Of a stretch of DNA of 64,000 bases, positions 36,938 through 52,165 are shown in pieces. A program made the translations under genes and the position numbers. How positions within the stretch are numbered: the stretch's first letter is position 1; every line of letters starts with the position of its first letter. This stretch comes from Monosporascus cannonballus. Its lineage: Eukaryota; Ascomycota; Sordariomycetes; Xylariales. The notes beneath the pieces are model-generated. The model was not told the DNA's origin. It searched no databases and saw only the letters and a list, made by a program, of their open reading frames with translations. The stretch is taken from contig QJNS01000181.1 of NCBI GenBank assembly GCA_004154925.1, positions 62,001-126,000 of the forward strand, read 5' to 3'.

Positions 36938-37326
36938 TGTGACGGCTAGGAGGTTTAACCAACTATTAAACCTTAGTCGTACGGGTTTATGTTCGCAGAA
37001 ATATCGTGGGAAACTGAGTAATAAATATAGTAATCGTGTTACGTTTTGTAATACCAAGGGTGCCTTAGGTAACGATATTATATTGCAAACTGAAATTATC
37101 TAAATAATGGAAATAATAAGCGTATATATATTGGTTTTTGATATTATTACTTATTTTTGCTTAATTCTATTTAATTATGCTTAGCGAATTTTTATTAAAT
37201 AATTACTTAATATTAATTAATCGTATTTAGCAGATTTTAGTTAAATATTTATTACGTAATCCGGGAAGTGGTCCGTATTATTTTCGTTAACTATTTCCTA
37301 AGGCCGGAATTTATTAGGTCGTAATA
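36938..37326 (-). repeat. 3' LTR of element 3
   Basis: Starts TGTGACGGCTAGG on the plus strand and ends GGTCGTAATA, the reverse of the element 1 LTR. It pairs with 56290-56677. Confidence 0.9.
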
Positions 37327-38499
37327 CGATTTCTCTTTTTCTTAAATTTTGCTTTTAAAATTTTATTTTTCCAAGTAAGTATTACCGGTTTTTCATGATG
37401 TCGGATTGTATTGCTAAAAGTCGTCGTTAGATTTTCTCCATTATTTGTCGGCAAAACCTACTTTTTATTTTTAGCGATTTTAATTTTAGAATTATGCCCT
37501 ATTTTTTATATTTTTTTTAATGGTTAAAAATTGCAAAATAATGGAAAACGTTTCAAAATATAAAGTTTGCGTTAAACGTAAATATTTTTACGATAGGACT
37601 GGCGTTTTTTCTTTCTTTTTTGGAAAATATTCGTACCGAAAACTAACGCTTAAAATAAAAAAAGGTTTTTGTAAATAATAGTTTTTTGGAGTTACAAAAA
37701 CATTATTAATAAGAAATAAATAAAGTTATCGTATTTTTAATTCGTTTTCGAAAATAAAAGGCTGTTTTTCGCTTAAAAACAATAAAAATTGTATAACGGG
37801 AATTGTAATTATTCGAGAAGCTGAAAAAGCAAAAACGCCAAAAGCAGGCCATCGCCGAGGCTTTTATAGCCGTATTAGTTCTTTCTGCTGGTCTCGTGGA
37901 CTGGTTTAGTATCGGTAATACTGATTAATCCGTTAAAAACATTGATTAAGACGTAATTATTTTAGGTAATTTCGTTATTACTATTAAAAATTTCTTAATA
38001 GATGTTAAGCGTTAATAAGGTTTTTGACGAATTCTCAAGTATTTTCAAAGTCCGAGTATTTTTTTTATTTGATTAGGTATTAGGTAAGTCCGTTTTATTT
38101 TCGTATGTCGGAGATTTTCTCTACCTTATATACTTATTCGTTTTTTACTTCTATATTGTTCTGTACCGTATATACTTTAATTATATCTGTTATTAATTCG
38201 AATAAAAAATATAAAAAATTAAATGGAATTTGATTTTTGGTAAAAATTCCAATTGATAATTATTTTCTAAGATTTCTTTTGGTAATTTTATATGGATCGA
38301 TATATTTATGATCGAGTTTTTTGTTACGTCGTTTTATTTAAATATTTTTTGTAATGAAAAAAAGTTATTTCCTTTTTTTAAAAAATTAATAATTTTAACC
38401 TTTTTTAATTGTAATATTTATTTAATTAATTACGTACCAAATTTAATTCTATTTTTACTTTTTAATGTAATTATCGTAATTATGTTAATATAAGAATTA

Positions 38500-38687
38500 T
38501 GTAAAAGGTTTCACCTAAGCGGTCTGCAATTAGTTGCCAATGAGAGTTTATTTTTTAGCTAAAGAGAAAAGGAAGGGAAGATGAAAATATAGTTATATGT
38601 GTTCGCATATAAGGCGCTGTGTTAATGCTGCTTGGTACCGGCGTTTATCCGGTGTTCCATAATAGGGCTCCATATAGCCCCATTATA
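38500..38687 (-). repeat. 3' LTR of element 2
   Basis: 188 bp, starting TGTAAAAGG on the plus strand and ending CCCCATTATA. It aligns without gaps in length to 44355-44542. Comparison of the two copies shows C-to-T differences such as CCCC against CCCT and ATCACA against ATTATA. Confidence 0.88.
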
Positions 38688-41600
38688 TTACCCTTTATCT
38701 TTCCCAAAAAGGGTTAGCTTATTATAGGATTAATAATCGCGTTAATTTTTAGCTTTTGATTAGTTCTTTCGCCCTGCGTAAAAAAGGACGTATTAAGCAT
38801 GAAAATGATAAATCCCGTTATATAAATTCTTTTTGTGATATTTTTGCGCCTTTTCCGCGCCGCTTATTAACTTACGTCATAGGTTCAATTAATGGCCGTT
38901 AGTAATTATATTATTAGCATTTTCGAAAACTTCGTAATTATAGCTTAGGTAGCTAAGGAAAAAGTTTCGGCTTTGTCGGAATTTGGTATAAATGAAGCCG
39001 AATAATCGTACGCCTTAGATACGTAATTTCCGTATAGCGTTAACGCTATAAATTCGTAAGATAAATCGTTAGATTTATAAGTTTTTAAATATAATCAAAT
39101 AATTTCATAACCGGCATATTATTTTTATAGTTTTTAATTCTTTTTAATATATTTTGTTCGTAAGTAACGGGAATGTTATTTTAACGTTTATTTGCAAATT
39201 ATATAGGGTTATTTTTAAACGGTTTCTTTAAGTTTTTTATATTATTTACGCGTTGTCCGGCCGGCGTTTTTAAATTAAACTTTTATTCGTCCGTTTTCGG
39301 GTAGTACGTTAGATTTGGGGTCGGTTATTAATAATTATATTATTATATTTTTTTTCGAATTGTTATAAAGCTGCCGTATTTGCGAATTTTTCGACCGGTT
39401 TTTAAATCGGTTTTGTGTAATTTAATTATTTTACCTATATTTGGCGTATAAAGCCTTTTTTTATTTTTTTGGTCTGGGTTTAAAGAATATTTTCGATTTT
39501 AAATTTTCGTTCGTTATTTTTTTTAGGGATAATAAAAAAGGGCTGCGTATTTGTGTTAATTGAGGATAATAAAAAGTTACGGTTCATTCCTTTTAATAAA
39601 TTAATATAAAAATAATTATAGACTTTTTTGAATATATTTAATTCGATAATGTAAAAATTGATTATTTTAATTACTTAATATTTGGCTTAAAATTATCTTA
39701 GTTTTTTCGACGATCAGAAGATAGCGATATTTTTTAGGGATAACCAGATTTGGTTGTTAATTTCGTATTTTTTAGCAGGAAAATAACGCTTATTTGTTAT
39801 TTCCTTCTGGGTTTGCTGGGCCGCCGTTATCGTGGTTTAGGCGAATTCCGTATTTTTTTTCAATTTCTTAACGAAATTTTCCGTTTTTATGCGTACATAT
39901 TTCTTACCTGCCGAATTATTTTTTATTTAAGGAATCAGGTTAACGTAATACTTATAAAGCAGGAAAAAAGGATATAATTTTACCGAAATTATATTTTAAT
40001 TATTAATTATGAATATTACCTTTAAGAAGAATTATTTTATTTTTATTACGAATACGTTACGAAAATTTACAAATAAGTTAATACTTTTTTAATTAATTGT
40101 TTCCGTAATATTATCAGTTTTTAGGTAATATACGGTAAAAAGGCGTTATGTTATTTTTATTGACTTATAAAATTTAATTCAGAATTTCCTTATTTAATTA
40201 ATTCCCTTATTATTTATAATAACCTTAAAGAAAATATGGAATTTTTAATATGTTTTTACGAATATTTTCGTATATATTTTTGCGTTTATCGTATATATTA
40301 TTTTTAGGATTATTGCTCTATATAATTAGTTTATTATAATTATTAGAAAATATGGGTCGTATTTAAAAGGAATTAATAAATTGATTATAAAATCGGTTAA
40401 TAATTTATTATAAAATTATTTAGAAACCGAAAATAATTTTAATAACTTTTTTTATTCGTTTATATGTTTTTATGGTTGTATACGTCGTAATTCTTACAGA
40501 ATTACCTTATTATACGACATATACCTAATTAAAAAAAGTTTTTCGAAAATACCATTATCGTAATTTTTTTGCTTGGGTAACTTATTATATGGAAATCGTA
40601 AGTATTTTGTATTAAGGCCGTTTTAAACGGTTTTTAATTTAGGATTTAAAGGCGTTTCCGAAATTAAAAAAAGCTTTTAGCGTTTAAGGTATATTCCGTA
40701 ATCGATATTAATAATTTTAATTCCGTAAAAAATTACATTTCTTTTTTATAATGGCCTTAATAATACGATTATAATTTTTATTATGTTTTAATGTTACGTT
40801 TTAAAGTTTTTAAAGGTTTTCGTAATATTAAAATATTTGCATTATTTAAAATAATTTATTGTTTTTAATTTTAATATTATTAATTGTTATTATATTTTTA
40901 ACGTATTTTTTACGTCTTGTAAATAATATAAGTAATTATTTGTTTTTTATTAATTAAAACTTTCGTACGGTTTTTGGTTATTGTTTTTCTTTATAAATAT
41001 ATTTTATTTCTTACGTAAAAATATATCGGCTTTAATATTTAAGTAATTAAAACGGATTCCGAAATAAAAATTAAAACGGGATAACTTTTTTTAATTATTT
41101 TACTTATTATTCGTTTAACTTTTTAATAATTATAAAATACATTAAAGTTTTATAATTAATAATAATTTTAAATAGGGTTATTACGTTATGTAATTCTATA
41201 TTTTAGATTTTTAAGTAATTTATTATTATTAGGAATTTTTCTTAACGTATTTCGTAATTAACTTTAATAAGGTTTAATTTTTTAAAATAATAAATACTTA
41301 GGCGTAATATTTTAATTTATTAATTTAGGATAAATAATTTTTATATGTTATTTTTAAATAATATATTTTTAATATTATAAGTTTTTCGGAGTTTTATTAT
41401 GCTAAAATCGGTTTCGTTATAAAGACGTTTTTAAAACGTTCGAATATTATTTTCTTTTCTTTTAACGAAATAAAAACTTTTTCCGGGTTAGGGTTATTAA
41501 CGGTACCGATATGTCTGCGTAATGGGCTATAAAGTCGTAGTAAAAATTTGCGAACCCCAGGAAATTCTGGATTTTTTGAAGCGTTTTGGAAATTTTTTAC

Positions 41601-44354
41601 TTTTTAATTACGCGTAATTTCTTGGGGTTTATTTGTATCCTTTTTTGGCGTTTATGATAAATCCAAGATATTTTGTTATTTTTATGGCAAATTTGCATTT
41701 GGAAATATTTAAATTTAAATCTGCTTTTTTTAAGCGGCTTAGAACTTTTTTTATTTTTTGTATATAATTTTCCTTAGATCTAGAAAAAAAGATAAGGATA
41801 TTGTCCATTTACCTTAAGCAAAAAATATTAAGGTATTCCTTTAAGACTTTGTTAACGTATTATTGGAAGATTGCGAGAGCTTTATATAAGCCGAACGGTA
41901 TTATTAGTTATTCGCATAAACCGAAATGTATTTTGAATGCCTTTTTTTATTCGTTTTTTTCTTAATTCTAATTTTATAAAATATTATTCGGACGTTTATT
42001 TTCGTAAATTATTTGGCGTAAGAAAATAATCTTAGGGTTTCCGAAATAAAAGGTAAAAAATAACGGTTTTTTTCGGTTATTATATTTAACGTTTAATAAT
42101 TATAATAAAAACGTAATTCTTTTCCGAGTTTTTTCATAAATAAAACCGGAATTTTTACGGGCGAATTATTTATACGGATATATCCCTTATTTAAAAGTTT
42201 CGTTAAGGTTTGTCTTAAGGTTAGCAATTTGTTTTTTAGTTATATTATATAAGGGCCCTTATGGTACTGGTATTTCTTTTTTGTTTTATTTTTGCGCAAT
42301 AAAATCGTATAGTTTATTCCGGGGCGGGATAGAGATAAGGCGTCGCCTAATTTTTTATTAAATAATTTTTAAAAATACTTTTAATTTAAACGGAAACTTT
42401 TCGTTAATTTCCATTTTTTTCTTAAGTGTTCATACATTATTAATGTTGGTCAAAATAATTAAAAATAATTAAATCTCTTATTTAGTTTTTTTAATTTTTT
42501 ATTTTCTGAAATTTCGCTCCGAAAATAATAATTAAAAACTTTTTCGTTTTACGAATTATTCGTACATTATTTTCTTAGGCTTTATATCTTTTTTCGTAAA
42601 CTTTTATATAATTTGTTATACCTATTTTTAGAAAGTATTTTTGCATTACGTATATAATGTCATAACACTTTATTTAAAATATTTCCAAAATTAAAGGATG
42701 ATTAAAGTTATTAATAATATATGCGAATATCCTGATTTTAAAACCATTTATATTTATTTCCATATATATTATTTTTTAATTCTTTTTTCTTATCGTCAAT
42801 CTTTTTTTCGAACTTTTTTTAATTCGTATAATTTTATTAAAATATACGATAACCGTAAGCGTTTTACGAACGTTTTTTTATTACGGCAAAATATATATAT
42901 GTTTAATTAATAAAAAGTATTATATATTTTATTAATTAATATATATATTAATAATAAATAAAATATCGTTTATATTTTATTTCGCGATTTTTATTTCGGC
43001 CTAGGTCGTTTTTCGTTTTTGAACGCGCGTATATTTAAAAGTTATTTTTTTTCTTTTTTGCCTTTAGATTTTAAATTTTCGTTTTTATATACTTTTAACG
43101 AATTAATCTTTTTTGCGGTTTTTTGGTAATAAAAATGGGCAGCGGTTCGCTTTATAATTAAAACGCTTATATTGTAAATAAAGCTTTTTCGTTTTACAAG
43201 CGTTCCGTTTTTTTAAAATTATTTATTATGTGTAGTATTTTGGTGTTAAAAATAAGGTTTAAAATCTTTGCTTTTGTCGTTTTATTACCGAAATATCCGT
43301 TATATTTATATCGTTATTTGAGTTATTTTCTGCTTAGTTATTACCGCCCGATTAAATTATTAAAAAATTATATGTTTTTTTTGTCATATTATTTTTTTAA
43401 AGCGTCCGGCAATTTTTATTATGTTATTTACTTATACGTTATAGTTTTTTAAAAGGTTTATTATGAATAAAATTTAGGCAAATTTCTTATTTAATGTTTT
43501 TTTAAAAGCGTAAATTTCGTTTTCGTTAGCCAAATAATTTCTTTTTGTATTTATTAACGTTTTTTCGAATAAGAGATAAAATAACGAAAATTTCGCGTTA
43601 TGGGTTTATTTTAAATTTTGAAAATATTTGGCTGCTTTTTTCTTTTTATATTAATTATTATATTATTCGTATAATACTTAAAAGAAACCGACGGGATTAT
43701 AAATATTATTTAGGTTTCCGGTAATATAATAAATAATAATTATATGTTATATATTGGTTTCGTACTTTTCGTATATGGCGTAAAATTACTTACGAATCTT
43801 TTTTACGAAAATAACGTTTATTTCGAATTTATAAATTATGGATACGTATTATCCGGAGAATTTCTTTTTTGTCCTATCGAACTTTTCCGGCCAAAATAAC
43901 GGTTTCTGCTTAATTTCTATTATTAGTTCGGTTGTTTGAACCGTTTTTACAAAATAACCTAATTATATTTCCGATCGTTATTAAATCGAGAAAAAATCGG
44001 TATTCGTAAAAGTTATTAAATTTCACACTTATAATTAAGTAATAAATTTTTGGTAAATAATTAAGCCATTTTTAAATTATTTACCCGTTTATATTAATTC
44101 CATATTTACTTTATATTATGTTTTTATATATTTACGAAATTAGGTTACCTTTTTTTTGTTTTCTTTAAATTAATAACTTATGCGTTATTTTATAACCGTT
44201 ATCGAACTTATTAAGGTTTCCGTTATAGCGCTAAATACCCTTTATAACTCTGGGTCGATAAGGGCCTTTTGCTAGGCCTCTTAAGGAACGTTCGAAAATC
44301 CTGATATTTAATTTTGAACGTTTTTCGTTCTGCTAAATAATAAGCCAGAAAATA
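38688..44354 (-). pseudogene. gag-pol remnant of element 2
   Basis: Minus-strand coding remnant with an RT/RNase H region recognisable at about 41470-42120 (Phe-Leu-Gly-Phe-Ala-Asn-Phe-Tyr motif near 41560) and integrase expected at lower coordinates. Some stretches of 60-75 codons remain open on the plus strand (38308, 39750, 42698 and 43228), but these are hydrophobic chance frames opposite the coding strand or outside it. Not functional. Confidence 0.7.
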
Positions 44355-44542
44355 CGTAAAAGGGTTTACCTAAGCGGTTTGTAATCAGTTATTAATAAGA
44401 GTTTATTTTCTAGCTAAAGAGAAAAGGAAAAAAAAACGAAAATATAATTATGTATATTCGCATCTAAGGCGCTGCGTTAATGCTGTTTGGTACCGGCGTT
44501 TGTCCAGTGCTCTATAATAGGGCTCCATACAGCCCTATCACA
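44355..44542 (-). repeat. 5' LTR of element 2
   Basis: 188 bp, ends CCCTATCACA on the plus strand, so the element reads TGTGATAGGG from its 5' end. It pairs with 38500-38687. Confidence 0.88.
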
Positions 44543-46394
44543 GATTATTTTAATATTAATTAAATTATCGGCGTATATTCTTTTGTAAATTTTTAAAATA
44601 AAATAAAATTTCCCGTTTATAAATATTATTTTAATGCTTTCGTAATAATTAGTATTATAAATTAGTTATACGATTAATAATTTCTTAACCCAGTTATTTT
44701 ATTCGGAATTAATATAATGTCGTAAATACACTTCTAAAATTTAATTTATTTATTTTATTTATCCGTCCGTCTAAGGTTTAAATACGTTGAATAACTTATG
44801 ATTTAGGCCAATTTATACTATAAGGCCTTGCCAAAATTTAAATACGAATATCGGCCCTTTATTTAAAATAAATTCTATTAATAATCCGTATATATTAAAA
44901 ATATATTTAAAAAAATGTGTATTATCTGTTCGGCGTTTATGTCCTTATAATATAATAAAAAATAGGAAAATTTCGTAAATTGATCGACGATTACGAAAAT
45001 GCTATCGTAATATATTTTAATAATTAAACTTTCTAATATAAGAAGTTTAGTAATAAAATCGAATATAACTAAGTATTATAATCGCTTTGCGATTAATAAT
45101 AATTGTAATTCTCTATATGGCTTATATCGTCGTACTTTCGTTCTGGCGCAAATATCGTATTACTATATGATTTTCTATATCCTTAATTTTATTTTAAAAA
45201 ATATATACGTTAAAACCGTTCTGAAGTTTTGTAAATCTTTAGATATCTGTATAACTAATATTCGTATATTTCTTATACTATAGTTTTCTGGTATTTTTTA
45301 AAAACTTATATCATATTTATTTTTTAATTTTTTAAGAGATTATCGTTATATTATTAAATCTTTTAATATATATCAAAAGATATTACCCGAATTATCGCAA
45401 TTTGTTATAAACGTAAATGTCCTTTTATAATAATATCGAAAATTATATAGCTAACTTTAATTAATTTCTTTTCGAAATTTAAATACCGGCTTAGGGCATT
45501 TGTTTTACTATTTTCTAAACCTTTTCTATAGATAATAACAAAATCGAAATTCGCCAATTTTTCCGCATAACGAAATTATCGTTTTATACGCTCCTTAATC
45601 GTAATAAATCGGGTAAAATTTTAATAATCCGTATAAACCATAACCTGGTATAAGTTTTCTTTTAAAATATACCTAAATTTCCGAAATACCGTAATAATAA
45701 CCATAAATTCCTTATTTAAAATACCCTAATTAAATTTAATTCGTTTTAATTTATAAGGAAAAAAATAATAAGGTATAATTTGTTTTAATTATTTCGTTAT
45801 CCGATTATTATACCTAACGTATAATTCGAAATATAGGTTTTTAATTTAACGAAATAATTTAAATCGTATATAAATAATGCTGCCTTATTTATAATCGTAT
45901 TTTTAATATTCTAAATACTTTTTTCCTATCTGGCATTTGTTTAAACATTTTCTTTACGCAAGGTTTATTAAATGTATAATTATTTTACAAAAATTTCGGA
46001 TAAACTTTTTGTAATAATTGGCGAATCCAAAAAATGCTTATATCTTTTTAACCATTATTAACGTTTGTTATTTTATAATTGCAACAATCTTTTTAAAATA
46101 TACTTTAATATATTCTAGGATAATAATATATCCTAAATATTTTACTTTTTATATATGGCATTAAAATTTTTTATATTAATAATATATTTTATGTCCTATA
46201 AAACTTAAAGAACTTTATAAACGTATTCTGCATATACTTTTCTCGTCTTTAAGAAAATAAAAATATAGTTAAGGAAATAAATAACAAAATTATCGAGGTA
46301 TTTTCGTAATACGTAATTAATTATTCATTAAAAGATTGTTAGTACGTTCGTAAATCCTATTGGTATAACCAAATACTCAAATAATCCGTATTTC

Positions 46395-46746
46395 TATCAT
46401 GGCCTAACGAGCTACGATCTCCCGAAACGGTCTGTCATGACCTAACCACAAGTGCGCGGTGGGGCAGGTCACGTGATGGATCACCAACTTACTGGCGGTA
46501 AGCCAGTAAGCCGGATCATTAATTTACTAGTGGTAAGTCAATACGCAGGATCAAAATATATATACTTATTATTCCCATAATTTAGATTACTTTAGTTTGC
46601 AATATAACATCGTTACTTAAGATATCTTTGGAATTACGAAACGTAATACGTTATTATATTTATTACTTAAAATCTTACGATATTTCTGCTAATATAAACT
46701 CATACGATTAAGATTTAATAATTAATTAAATTCTCTAGTTATTATA
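46395..46746 (+). repeat. 5' LTR of element 4
   Basis: 352 bp. The first part (to about 46550) has no counterpart in the element 1 and 3 LTRs, whereas the rest matches them. Contains two copies of a repeat of about 33-38 bp built on ACTTACTGG...GCCAATAAGCCGG. Confidence 0.88.
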
Positions 46747-46865
46747 CGTTGTAAGATTTTATTTAATAATATTATTAAATTTTAAATAATAATACCTACA
46801 TTATATCTATTAGCAAACAGCTCGAATAACCCATTTACCAAGTTCTTAATTACTCAGATACTAAA

Positions 46866-49800
46866 ATGAAATCCAAAAAAAGCCCCGCCTTTTTCGCAAA
46901 AAAGTTTTTCGATATTTAAATGCTACAAATAAATATATTATCTAGCTTAAAAAAATAATAATCTTATAACGTTCTTTTAAGCCGCCTATAAGAAATTTAA
47001 GAAAAAAAAACTCCCGAAATCGGAAAACCTTTTTAAATAAATTAAGTTATTTAATTAAATATTTTCAAAGAATTAAGAAAAATCCTTAAACTTTTCAAAT
47101 CCAGGCTTTTTTGACAGAACCTTAATTAAGTTATAATTATTTTTAATTTAATGTCGAATATATTTTAGGTATTTTCTTATTTAACTTATTACGTTTATTA
47201 CGTGAATAAAATTCGTAATCAAACGATATACTAGAAATACCGTTATTTAATTTAAGCCCATTATAAGAAAATATATTACTTTATTAATCAAAAAACGAAA
47301 CCCTGAAGTAATATGAATTTATAGAGATTATAAATAATTTAAATAAATATTAACGTAGGTTTTCGGAATAATAAATAAAAAAAAATTAAAAATAGAAATA
47401 TATATTTAGCAATTACGACCAAAAACCTTAATATTTAATTACGGCAGTACGCTAATTTAATTAGCTGCTAAGCTAAATTAAGGGAAAAAAATATATAATT
47501 TATTTAAATTTAATTAACTTAATTATTTATCGAATTATATTGTTATAATAATTAAGATTAACGATCGACAATACGGATAACATATTAAGGGTTCCAAAAG
47601 AAAAAATTATAATAAACCTTAATATTTAATTAATACTAACATTTTTTAACGTAATAATATATCTTACGATACGGAACCAGGATTTATAGAGCTAAAAGTT
47701 ATTTATAGAAAACATTAAAGCCAAACCAAATACTGTAATTATAATAAGATAGGACATAAAATAACATAATATAAGGCACCTAAAAAACCCCGTTAAAATA
47801 ATTAAAACCTTAAGCTTAAAAGATAACCCAAAAAGAACTAGAAAAACGAAAGTAAATCTATTAACATAATTCAGCCTAAATATATTTTAGGTCCTCTATG
47901 GCAAAAAATCCAACCAAAAATACGAAGAGCCAAAAAACTAACTTCATAAATATCGAAAACATAAAAAAAAGTATTATAAAGATAATTATGCGAATAATAG
48001 GATTAAATAAAAAAATCTGTTCGGGAACCCCTGATTGACATAGCAAAATATACGCTATATATTATCAACGACGAAACTATCTTATTGAAGAAAAATAAAA
48101 ACAATATATTTACGAACAAATTACCTGTATGTAGTATAAAAGATTTAATTTTTTAAACCGTATCGAAAATAACAAAAACGATAAATAATAATATCGATAT
48201 CTTCAAGCTATAACTTTAGAGGATATTTAACAATTAGTCGAAATAAAAAGCTACCCGAAAAAAAAACAATGCCCGCAAGAAAACCCTTTCTATTCTTATC
48301 AGTAATATAACTACTAAACGGAAAAGGAATTAATTTAGTATATAGTAAAAAAAATTATTAAAAATTATTATAAATTTCCATTTTCAGTTAGTATTTATTA
48401 TAAACCCCCACGAAAAAAAAGCTATTAAGGAAAAAATACGTTAGTTTATAGGAGATCTTGAAAACAATAATTAAAACGACGTACAATAAGATGTAATCGC
48501 AAATATAAAAAAATATTTTATTTAATAAGAAAAAAAATTATAACAAAATTAAAAGCAAATAATACGATTCGAAAAAAATACGCCGGTTATAACAATAGAT
48601 ATAGCAGCTTAACGCGCTAAATGCCAAAATGCAGATAAAACACAACAAATTCGAACAAAAATTAAAAAAACGATTACTAATAAAAACGCTGCAAAATAAC
48701 GAAACCTAAAATAATCAAAAGAAATTCCCAAAAAGGGCTTTAAATACAACGATAAGAACCGTTAATAACCTTATCACCTTCGATATACGAATCGGAACGT
48801 ATTAATATATCATAATAATAAATTACGAAACTTTAGGCGAGAATTATATTATACTAAATACGGTTGATAAATTTAAATTACTATAAAGATATAAATTAAA
48901 ATCTTATATAGCTATAAATGCCAAAGGTCAGGAATTTGTTTATATTAACAGGAAAATTATACGCAAAATTAATTATTTTGAGATTTTTATTTAAAGATGA
49001 TATTAAATAGTTAATTTCGATATCGTTGTATTTAAGAATTACGATATAATCTTAGGATTATTATGAATACACTAATACGAAATCCTAATTAATAACGGAA
49101 CTGGCTATATAAGGTTTGCATTACACTCTATTAATAAATAAGTCAAAAAAGAATTAATATCTTAATATTTAATCGATAATAACGACAAATATAGGCATAA
49201 GGATACGATAAAAACCTTATTACCCAAAGAAACAAGATATAAAAAAATAAGTGTTAAAATATAACATATCGTTATTATTATTAAAGAGACACTAAACTAA
49301 CTAAATAACGATTTAAAATAATAACAATCCCAAAAGTTAAAAATTTAACCAATATATCATTATAATACCGCAAATATTCGCAGCTTTTCAGAAAGGAGCT
49401 TAATATAAAGTTACCAGAATATAGCGAATAAAATTATGAAGTAATCCTTAAATAAAATCCTAGACGAAGTTTTAACTTATTTATAACTTTAACGGAAACG
49501 AATTACGCATTTTCAAAAAATACCTGGAAAATCGGTTATAAAAAGGATGGATTTACCCTTCTAAATTACCAGTAAGATATTTTATATTGTTCATACTCAA
49601 AAAGAACAGAAAATTACGACTTATGGTTAACTATCGACAACTAAATAATATTACCGTTAAAGATCGAATACCATTACCCCTAATCACAGAAATAAAAAAC
49701 CGATTTTACGAAGCCAAATAATTTATATCATTTAATTTTAAAAATAAATATAATTTTGTCGAAATTAAAAAGAATATAAATGGAAAATAATCTTTAAAAC

Positions 49801-52165
49801 GAAATACGGATTATTTAAGTATTTAGTTATACCAATAGGATTTACGAACGTATTAATATCTTTTTAACGGATAGTTAATTACGTATTACGAAAATATCTC
49901 GATATTTTCGTTATTTGTTATTTTAACAATATTTTTATTTTTTCAGAAACGGAAAAAACATACGCAGAATATGTTTACAAAATTCTTTTAACTTTATATA
50001 ACGTAAAGTAAATTATTAACGCCAAAAAATTGGTTTTACATATAAAAGGTAAAATATCTGCAATATATTATTATTCCAAGGTATATTAAAATAAACCCCC
50101 CAAAATTGTTATAATTACAAAATAACAAACGCCAATAATGGTTGAAAAAGTATAGGTATATTTTGGATTCGCCAATTGTTATAGGAAATTTATCCCAAAT
50201 TTTAATAAAATAATTATATCCTTAACAAACCATACGAAACAAAAAGTTCAAAGAAATACCAAATACGGAAAAGAATATTTTAAAATATTAAAAATACGAT
50301 TATTAACGAATTAATATTAAGTATATACGATTTAAACCGCCTTAGTAAGTTAATAACTGATATTTCGGATTATATATTAAGCGCAATAATCGACTAACGA
50401 AATAATTAAAGCAAATTACATCTTATTATATTTTTTTTCTTATATAAGAAAAACAGCCCAACTTAATTAAAGCATTTTAAATTAGGAATTTATGGCTATT
50501 ATTATGGCATTTGTAGGAATTCAGGCATTTCCTAAAAGGAAATTTATACCAAATCAAAGTTTATACGGATTATTAAAATCTTACCCGATTTACTACAATC
50601 AGAAAACTTACAAAACAATAACTTCGTTACGTAGAAAAATTGGCGAACTTCGATTTCGTTATCATTTACAGGAAAGGCTTAGAAAATAACAGAATAAATA
50701 CCCTAAGCAAATAATTAAACTTCGAAAAAAATTAGTCAAAATTAGCCATACAATTTTCGATACTACTATAAAAAACATTTACGCCTACGACGAATTGCAA
50801 TAATTCAGGCAATACCCTTTAATATATATTAGAAAATCTAGCAATACAACGATAATCTCTCAAAAAATGAAAAAACGAACAAAATATAGATTTCAAAAAA
50901 ATACAAAAAAGATCTAATACGAAAAATATACAAATGTTAATTATATAAATATCCCGGAATGTACAAATTCTTCAAACAGCTTTAACGTATATATTCCTTT
51001 CTTAAAATAAAATTAATAGCACAGAAAATTATACAATAATACAATATTTACGCCAAAACGAAAATACGACGACATAAATTATACGGAAAATTACAACTAT
51101 TACCAGTTGCAAAACGACCGTAATATTTAATCACATTTAACTTTATTACCAAATTTCTTATATCAAGAAATTCAGTAATAAAAATACATTACGATAACAT
51201 TTTCGTAATCCTTAATCGATTTACGAAATTTTCCTATTTTTTACCATATTATAAGGTTACAAATACCGAACAGATAATATATATTTCCTTTACATATATT
51301 TGTAACATATACGAATTACTAATAAAAGTTCTTTTAAATAAAGGACCGATATTCGTATTTAAATTTTAATAAGTCGTTATAGCATATATTGGCTTAAATT
51401 ATAAATTATCCAACGCATTTAAACCTTAGACGGACGAACAAATAAAACCAATAAATCAAATTTTGGAAACTTATTTACGATAATATATCAATTACAAATA
51501 AAATAATTAAGTGAAGAAATTACTAATTGAATAATTAACTTATAATACCAGTTATTCCGAATATATCAAAATAATACTTATAAATACAAATTTTGATTTT
51601 ATTTCAAAGGTTTACAAAAAAATACGCGAGAATAATTTAATTAATATCAAAGTAATTTTTACGTTAAAATAATTGCGATAATTATAAAAAAAAAATAGAG
51701 ACTGAATTGAAATTTATACGTAATTAAATAAACAAATATTATAATTAAAAGAATTAAAGAAATTAGTTTTCAACAAAAAAAATAATTTTCCTTCTTATAA
51801 AAAAATTTAAATAAAACGACTCAATAAAAAAATTCGAATTTAAATAAATCGGTCTATATAGAATTATTAAGAAAATCTCAGAAAACAATTATTAATTAAA
51901 ATTTTCATCAAAAGTTAAATTCTATCTAATTTTTTATATTCTTTTATTCGAATTAACAGCAGATATAATTAAGGTATATATAATACAAAACGATATGCAA
52001 ATAAAAAACGAACAAATATACGAAATAAAAAAAAAATCTTCGATATGCGAAAACGAAACGGACTTATTTAGTACCTAATTAAATAAAAAAAGCACCCGGA
52101 TTCCGAAAACACTTAGGAACCCGTTAAAAACCTTATTAGCGCCCAACGTTTATTAAAAACGTTTC
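46866..52165 (+). pseudogene. gag-pol remnant of element 4
   Basis: Order and motifs follow element 1. Stops and missense changes of RIP type are dense; the catalytic D-D of reverse transcriptase reads N-N. A short open frame at 50492-50689 covers the RNase H end, but starts in a changed context. The minus-strand frame of 79 codons at 52329-52568 is a chance frame. Confidence 0.75.

Larger units (their letters stand above)
38500..44542 (-). mobile_element. Second-family Ty3/gypsy LTR retrotransposon nested in element 3 (element 2)
   Basis: Two 188-bp LTRs, 38500-38687 and 44355-44542, in the same orientation. The flanks AATTA (38495-38499) and GATTA (44543-44547) fit a 5-bp target duplication with one G-to-A change. 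On the minus strand a purine-rich tract, GGGAAAGATAAAGGGTAA, directly precedes the LTR at 38688, as a polypurine tract should. The pol remnant includes an RT segment near 41530-41600 reading like IQNFLGFANFYYDFI. The LTRs are shorter and unrelated to those of elements 1, 3 and 4, so this is a different family. It sits between the integrase and the chromodomain region of element 3. All frames are closed by RIP. Confidence 0.88.

Noticed and set aside
38308..43452. Open frames of 61-75 codons on the plus strand in the AT-rich element region
   Set aside because: Hydrophobic Phe/Tyr/Ile-rich chance frames in RIP-degraded DNA.
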